From NCBI GenBank assembly GCA_030426705.1, contig JAUHXW010000021.1, positions 1 through 16,171 on the forward strand: a stretch of DNA of 16,171 nucleotides, written 5' to 3'. The position numbers were made by a program, and so were the translations under genes. Position 1 is the first letter of the stretch, and each line of letters begins with the position of its first letter. Of the stretch, positions 13,593 through 16,171 are shown one piece after another. The stretch comes from Gammaproteobacteria bacterium (GTDB lineage Bacteria; Pseudomonadota; Gammaproteobacteria; Xanthomonadales; Marinicellaceae). The notes under the pieces were generated by a model. That model saw nothing but the letters and a program-made list of their open reading frames with translations. It did not search any database and was not told where the DNA came from.

Positions 13593-14957
13593 TCATTGAT
13601 CTGCTTGTTCAATTTCAATTTTTTGCTGACTGGATGGCACAAATGCACCACCATATTGCGCCAATAGACCCGGTTGTGCATTGGCATTGGTGTAGCGGGT
13701 TAGGGCCAATGCAAAAACAGGCAACCCATGGTAGGTATGTATTTCACTGCCATCAAGACTTCGTCCATTGGCAGTGAATTGATTGAATTTTATTTTATAC
13801 ATGCCCTCTTTGCCCTTGTAAATTGATTGGTTGTAAGTATGTTCAGAATCAAGGATGGGATAATTTACACTCGTACTGTCATAAACATCCCAGATTTTTA
13901 TCACATTAGTGCTTTTGCACAAATGAGGTGGAATAGGACTGACACTCCCAGGCACATAACTGGCTCCCTGCCCATCACGATCAACAATGGTAGGTGAAAA
14001 CCTTTCACAATCACCAAAAAGTGTATCTGGTTGCCCAAAAGGCATTCGAGCTTCACTTATTCTCATGTGCTCGTGCCTGGTTGGAAAACTTGCTATCACT
14101 TCTGTTTGCGCGTTGATGTTTAGCTCATTACTGTAGTCCATCAGTAATTCATATTTTGATAATACTGCACTGACTGCCTCAAATCCGTAAGTCCATTCGG
14201 TCATCAAATTTTCACCTTGATATGACACTTTGCTTATTTTGTCAGCATCAGACATGGATGGACTATAGTGATTATCAGGCCTGGTATGTATGACTGTTTC
14301 ATCTGGATAAAAATTATTCAATGCGATGGCATCATAGGTGTAGTTAACGCCATTACTGACATTAATCAACGAAACAGCTGCTTTTAAACCACCAGTAGCG
14401 GGTAACATTTGGGCTAAATTATCATTCCGAACCCATTCACCTGTTAAAGCATCCCAATTATCCACAATTTGTTGACAACCTTTGGGTTGACCATCCTCAA
14501 ATGTTACTGCTTCACCAAAACCATAACTTGGATCCATCTCACCCATTTCATAAACTTCTATGGTCCCTTCAGCATAGCCAAAACCATCAGGCGGTGGCGG
14601 ATCAGCAAGATGATCATATAACTGCAGTGGTGAAGAAAAGTGCGGCACACAAGATAAATCATTACTAAGAATATCAGCATCATTTCCCCTATTGACTAAG
14701 CCAAATGACCACGTGTCATAAGGAGCCAAGTACACATTCATGGCCTGTTCATACCAATCATATTGACTTCCCCTAAAAATAATTTTCACCGCTTTAACCT
14801 GATGAGTGGTATTACTCACCGTCACATTAGTGTTCAAACCATTGTTTGTGGTGTAATAGGGAATCAAAAGCACTTCGCCCAAACCATTGGGGTTAACATG
14901 GACGGCTGCTTGAGAAATTGAAAGCGCCATTAATAGCAACAGAAGAATTTTTTTCAT
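13593..14957 (-). CDS. Secreted protein of unknown function (454 residues)
   Basis: A signal peptide MKKILLLLLMALSISQA is followed by VHVNPNGLGEVLLIPYYTTNNG and NTNVTVSNTTHQVKAVKIIFRG, a beta-rich opening I recall from conserved hypothetical exported proteins of marine and aquatic proteobacteria. Four Cys (SC near 120, GC near 160, DC near 320, LC near 350) suggest two disulfides. There is a proline run (DPPPPDGFGYAEG) and many aromatic and Asn residues; no transmembrane anchor, lipobox or obvious sorting tail, so it is probably released or loosely surface-bound. AAGGA lies 6 nt before the ATG at 14957, which fixes the start over 14984. It heads a two-gene unit with the AraC regulator. I do not know its function. 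Confidence 0.75.
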   Translation of the reverse strand: MKKILLLLLMALSISQAAVHVNPNGLGEVLLIPYYTTNNGLNTNVTVSNTTHQVKAVKIIFRGSQYDWYEQAMNVYLAPYDTWSFGLVNRGNDADILSNDLSCVPHFSSPLQLYDHLADPPPPDGFGYAEGTIEVYEMGEMDPSYGFGEAVTFEDGQPKGCQQIVDNWDALTGEWVRNDNLAQMLPATGGLKAAVSLINVSNGVNYTYDAIALNNFYPDETVIHTRPDNHYSPSMSDADKISKVSYQGENLMTEWTYGFEAVSAVLSKYELLMDYSNELNINAQTEVIASFPTRHEHMRISEARMPFGQPDTLFGDCERFSPTIVDRDGQGASYVPGSVSPIPPHLCKSTNVIKIWDVYDSTSVNYPILDSEHTYNQSIYKGKEGMYKIKFNQFTANGRSLDGSEIHTYHGLPVFALALTRYTNANAQPGLLAQYGGAFVPSSQQKIEIEQADQ

Positions 14958-15009
14958 CACAGTTCCTTGAAATGATAACAACAATCAACTTAGCATTAAT
15001 TGTTATTTT

Positions 15010-15037
15010 TGTATATCTCTATTTGCCGATATTGCAA
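15010..15037 (-). promoter_or_regulatory. Candidate promoter for the secreted protein/AraC unit
   Basis: On the minus strand TTGCAA (15037-15032) and TATACA (15015-15010) are 16 nt apart, placing the transcript start near 15003, about 45 nt before the ATG. The inverted repeat at 15014-15048 overlaps both elements, as an operator would. Confidence 0.4.
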
Positions 15038-15048
15038 ATAAAGAGATA
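15014..15048. promoter_or_regulatory. Inverted repeat, possible operator
   Basis: TATCTCTATTTGC (15014-15026) and GCAAATAAAGAGATA (15034-15048) are near-complementary arms (two extra bases in the right arm) around a 7-nt centre. No T-run follows on either strand, so it is not a terminator. It overlays the candidate promoter of the secreted-protein gene, so a regulator-binding site is the best reading. Confidence 0.5.
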
Positions 15049-15112
15049 CCCGTGGTGCATTTAGTGTGCTTCTTATTGTTTTAACAAATGTAAGGACTAA
15101 AAAAACAAATTA

Positions 15113-15215
15113 TGTCATTCTGACTAAGCGAAGCGCATGGAAGAATCTCCCAAATTTCAAGGACATTTCCAGCTTTAGGAGATATTTCCACTCGCTTTGC
15201 TCGGTCAATATGACA
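15113..15215. mobile_element. MITE (103 bp) with 5-bp target site duplication
   Basis: The element begins TGTCATTCTGACTAAGCG and ends ...CGGTCAATATGACA. The ~38-bp ends, through GGAAGAATCTCC on the left and GGAGATATTTCC on the right, are imperfect inverted repeats. It is flanked by AATTA on both sides (15108-15112 and 15216-15220), a perfect 5-bp duplication. There is no coding capacity, so it must be moved by a transposase elsewhere. Similar TGTCATTC-ended repeats are widespread in bacteria (recalled). It lies between the glutaminase 3' end and the promoter region of the secreted-protein gene. Confidence 0.8.
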
Positions 15216-15273
15216 AATTACTGTTTAAATTTCCTCCAAATGCACCACGGGAAAGAGATGATACTATTTACAA

Positions 15274-16171
15274 TCAAAAAATTGACAGCTGTGTATCGGT
15301 GGTAAATTGCTCGAGGAATTTTAGGCCACGGTAAGAGTTGCCTTTTTCATTGAGTCGGGGCGACCAAACGGCGATGCTGTAATGTTCTGGTAGTACTGCA
15401 ACGATACCACCACCCACACCACTTTTACCGGGCAAGCCGACTTTGTAGGCAAAATCTCCGGCTTCGTCATAAAAACCACAGGTCAGCATGATGGCGTTGA
15501 TGCGTTTGGCCTGACTTGGGTTTAATAATCGGCTGTGTCCATCAATGGTTTGGCCGTGATTGGCCAGAAATAAAAACGTTTTCGCCAGCTGTTCACAATT
15601 GATGGCAATCGAACAACAGTCAAAATACAAATCCAGCACTGCATCGACATCGTTGTAAATATTGCCCAGGGACTTCATCAAATGTATCAAAGCAATGTTG
15701 CGGTGCCCTGCGGATTTTTCAGATTCTGCCACCTGCCGGTCAAACCGTATGGAGTCATCACCAGACAACTCTCTGACCAACTGTAACAAGGCTTGGCGTG
15801 GGTTTTTATACAAATCCATCAACACATCACAAATCACAATGGCTCCGGCATTGGAAAATGGGTTGCGCGGGATGCCATTGTCATTCTCCAAAATGCCTAA
15901 CAAATTAAACGGAGTACCTGAAGGTTCTACGCCCACTCTTTGCCACAAGCGTCCGCCTAACTTGGTATAAGCGAGACTCAACAGCAGAACTTTAACGATA
16001 CTTTGCATTGAAAAACTGACCTGCCAATCGCCGACACTGAAACTACGACCATCCACTGTGGACAAATAAACGCCAAACTTTTCAGCATTCACTTTGGCCA
16101 GTTCAGGGATGTATTCAGCCACCTCGCCATAGTTTTTTTGTAACAACAAATGGCCGTGGATTTGGTTAATG
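15274..16171 (-). CDS. glsA: Glutaminase, partial at its 5' end
   Basis: Hydrolyses glutamine to glutamate and ammonia; the serine-dependent, beta-lactamase-like fold of bacterial GlsA. The frame is open to the window edge, where it reads INQIHGHLLLQKNYGEVAEYIPELAK, matching the family's N-terminus, so the real start lies just beyond. Visible marks: FSMQSIVKV (the S-x-x-K nucleophile pair; usually SIQSISK), GTPFNLLGILENDNGIPRNPFSNAGAI, the conserved Tyr/Ser block VLDLYFDCCSIAINCEQLAK, and GLPGKSGVGGGIVAVLPEHYSIAVWSPRLNEKGNS near the end. About 299 residues are present of the usual ~305, so nearly all is here. The TTG at 16149 is not a likely start because conserved sequence continues upstream. 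Confidence 0.93.
   Translation of the reverse strand, partial: INQIHGHLLLQKNYGEVAEYIPELAKVNAEKFGVYLSTVDGRSFSVGDWQVSFSMQSIVKVLLLSLAYTKLGGRLWQRVGVEPSGTPFNLLGILENDNGIPRNPFSNAGAIVICDVLMDLYKNPRQALLQLVRELSGDDSIRFDRQVAESEKSAGHRNIALIHLMKSLGNIYNDVDAVLDLYFDCCSIAINCEQLAKTFLFLANHGQTIDGHSRLLNPSQAKRINAIMLTCGFYDEAGDFAYKVGLPGKSGVGGGIVAVLPEHYSIAVWSPRLNEKGNSYRGLKFLEQFTTDTQLSIF

Noticed and set aside
15066..15305. 79-codon plus-strand ORF
   Set aside because: It spans the MITE and enters the glutaminase gene antisense; no ribosome site or recognisable pattern.

Overview
The window reads as a chromosomal segment of a moderately AT-rich gammaproteobacterium. The evidence is the pcnB-folK gene pair, the pgi, mrp and dcd sequences, and a secreted S9 peptidase. 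The short Pgi resembles Xanthomonadales-type enzymes, so a Marinicella-like lineage is a reasonable guess, but this comes from recalled family resemblance and not from a search. The first ~300 bases do not fit: they are clearly more GC-rich and encode, on the minus strand, the N-terminal half of a glutathione S-transferase of alphaproteobacterial character. That piece is fused without a start codon to the C-terminal part of poly(A) polymerase, which looks like a chimeric join.

Layout. 302-1113 (+): end of pcnB, then folK. 1114-1355: a gap with a good promoter, a 5' stem-loop and a strong intrinsic terminator, i.e. a candidate small RNA or pgi leader. 1356-5266 (+): a tight run of pgi, mrp, dcd and a YeeZ-like SDR gene (gaps of 1, 14 and 2 nt), all housekeeping metabolism. 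5296-5556 (-): a tiny acidic lipoprotein. 5590-8074: an accessory patch of four small minus-strand genes (VOC protein, cupin, two small proteins that are acidic overall or in part) with inverted repeats and two families of REPIN-like repeats; the VOC/cupin pair has the geometry of integron cassettes. 8075-10189 (-): a secreted prolyl-oligopeptidase-family peptidase. 10366-11133 (+): a DUF1223 thioredoxin-like secreted protein, convergent with a two-gene minus-strand unit (TPR plus lipocalin-like protein, then a small secreted protein broken by two single-base frameshifts). 12600-12720: a cluster of three CTGAGCCTGTCGAAG-type repeats. 12745-14957 (-): a 454-residue secreted protein followed closely by an AraC-family regulator, with a promoter overlapped by an inverted repeat. 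15113-15215: a MITE with a 5-bp target duplication. 15274-end (-): glutaminase, running off the window.

Overall the core genes are ordinary. The unusual content is the chimeric left edge, the candidate RNA before pgi, the repeat-rich small-gene island, the frameshifted coupled gene, and the secreted protein/AraC pair with its candidate operator. I did not find a clear new defence or mobile system: there is no CRISPR array, integrase, transposase or complete toxin-antitoxin pair that I can support.
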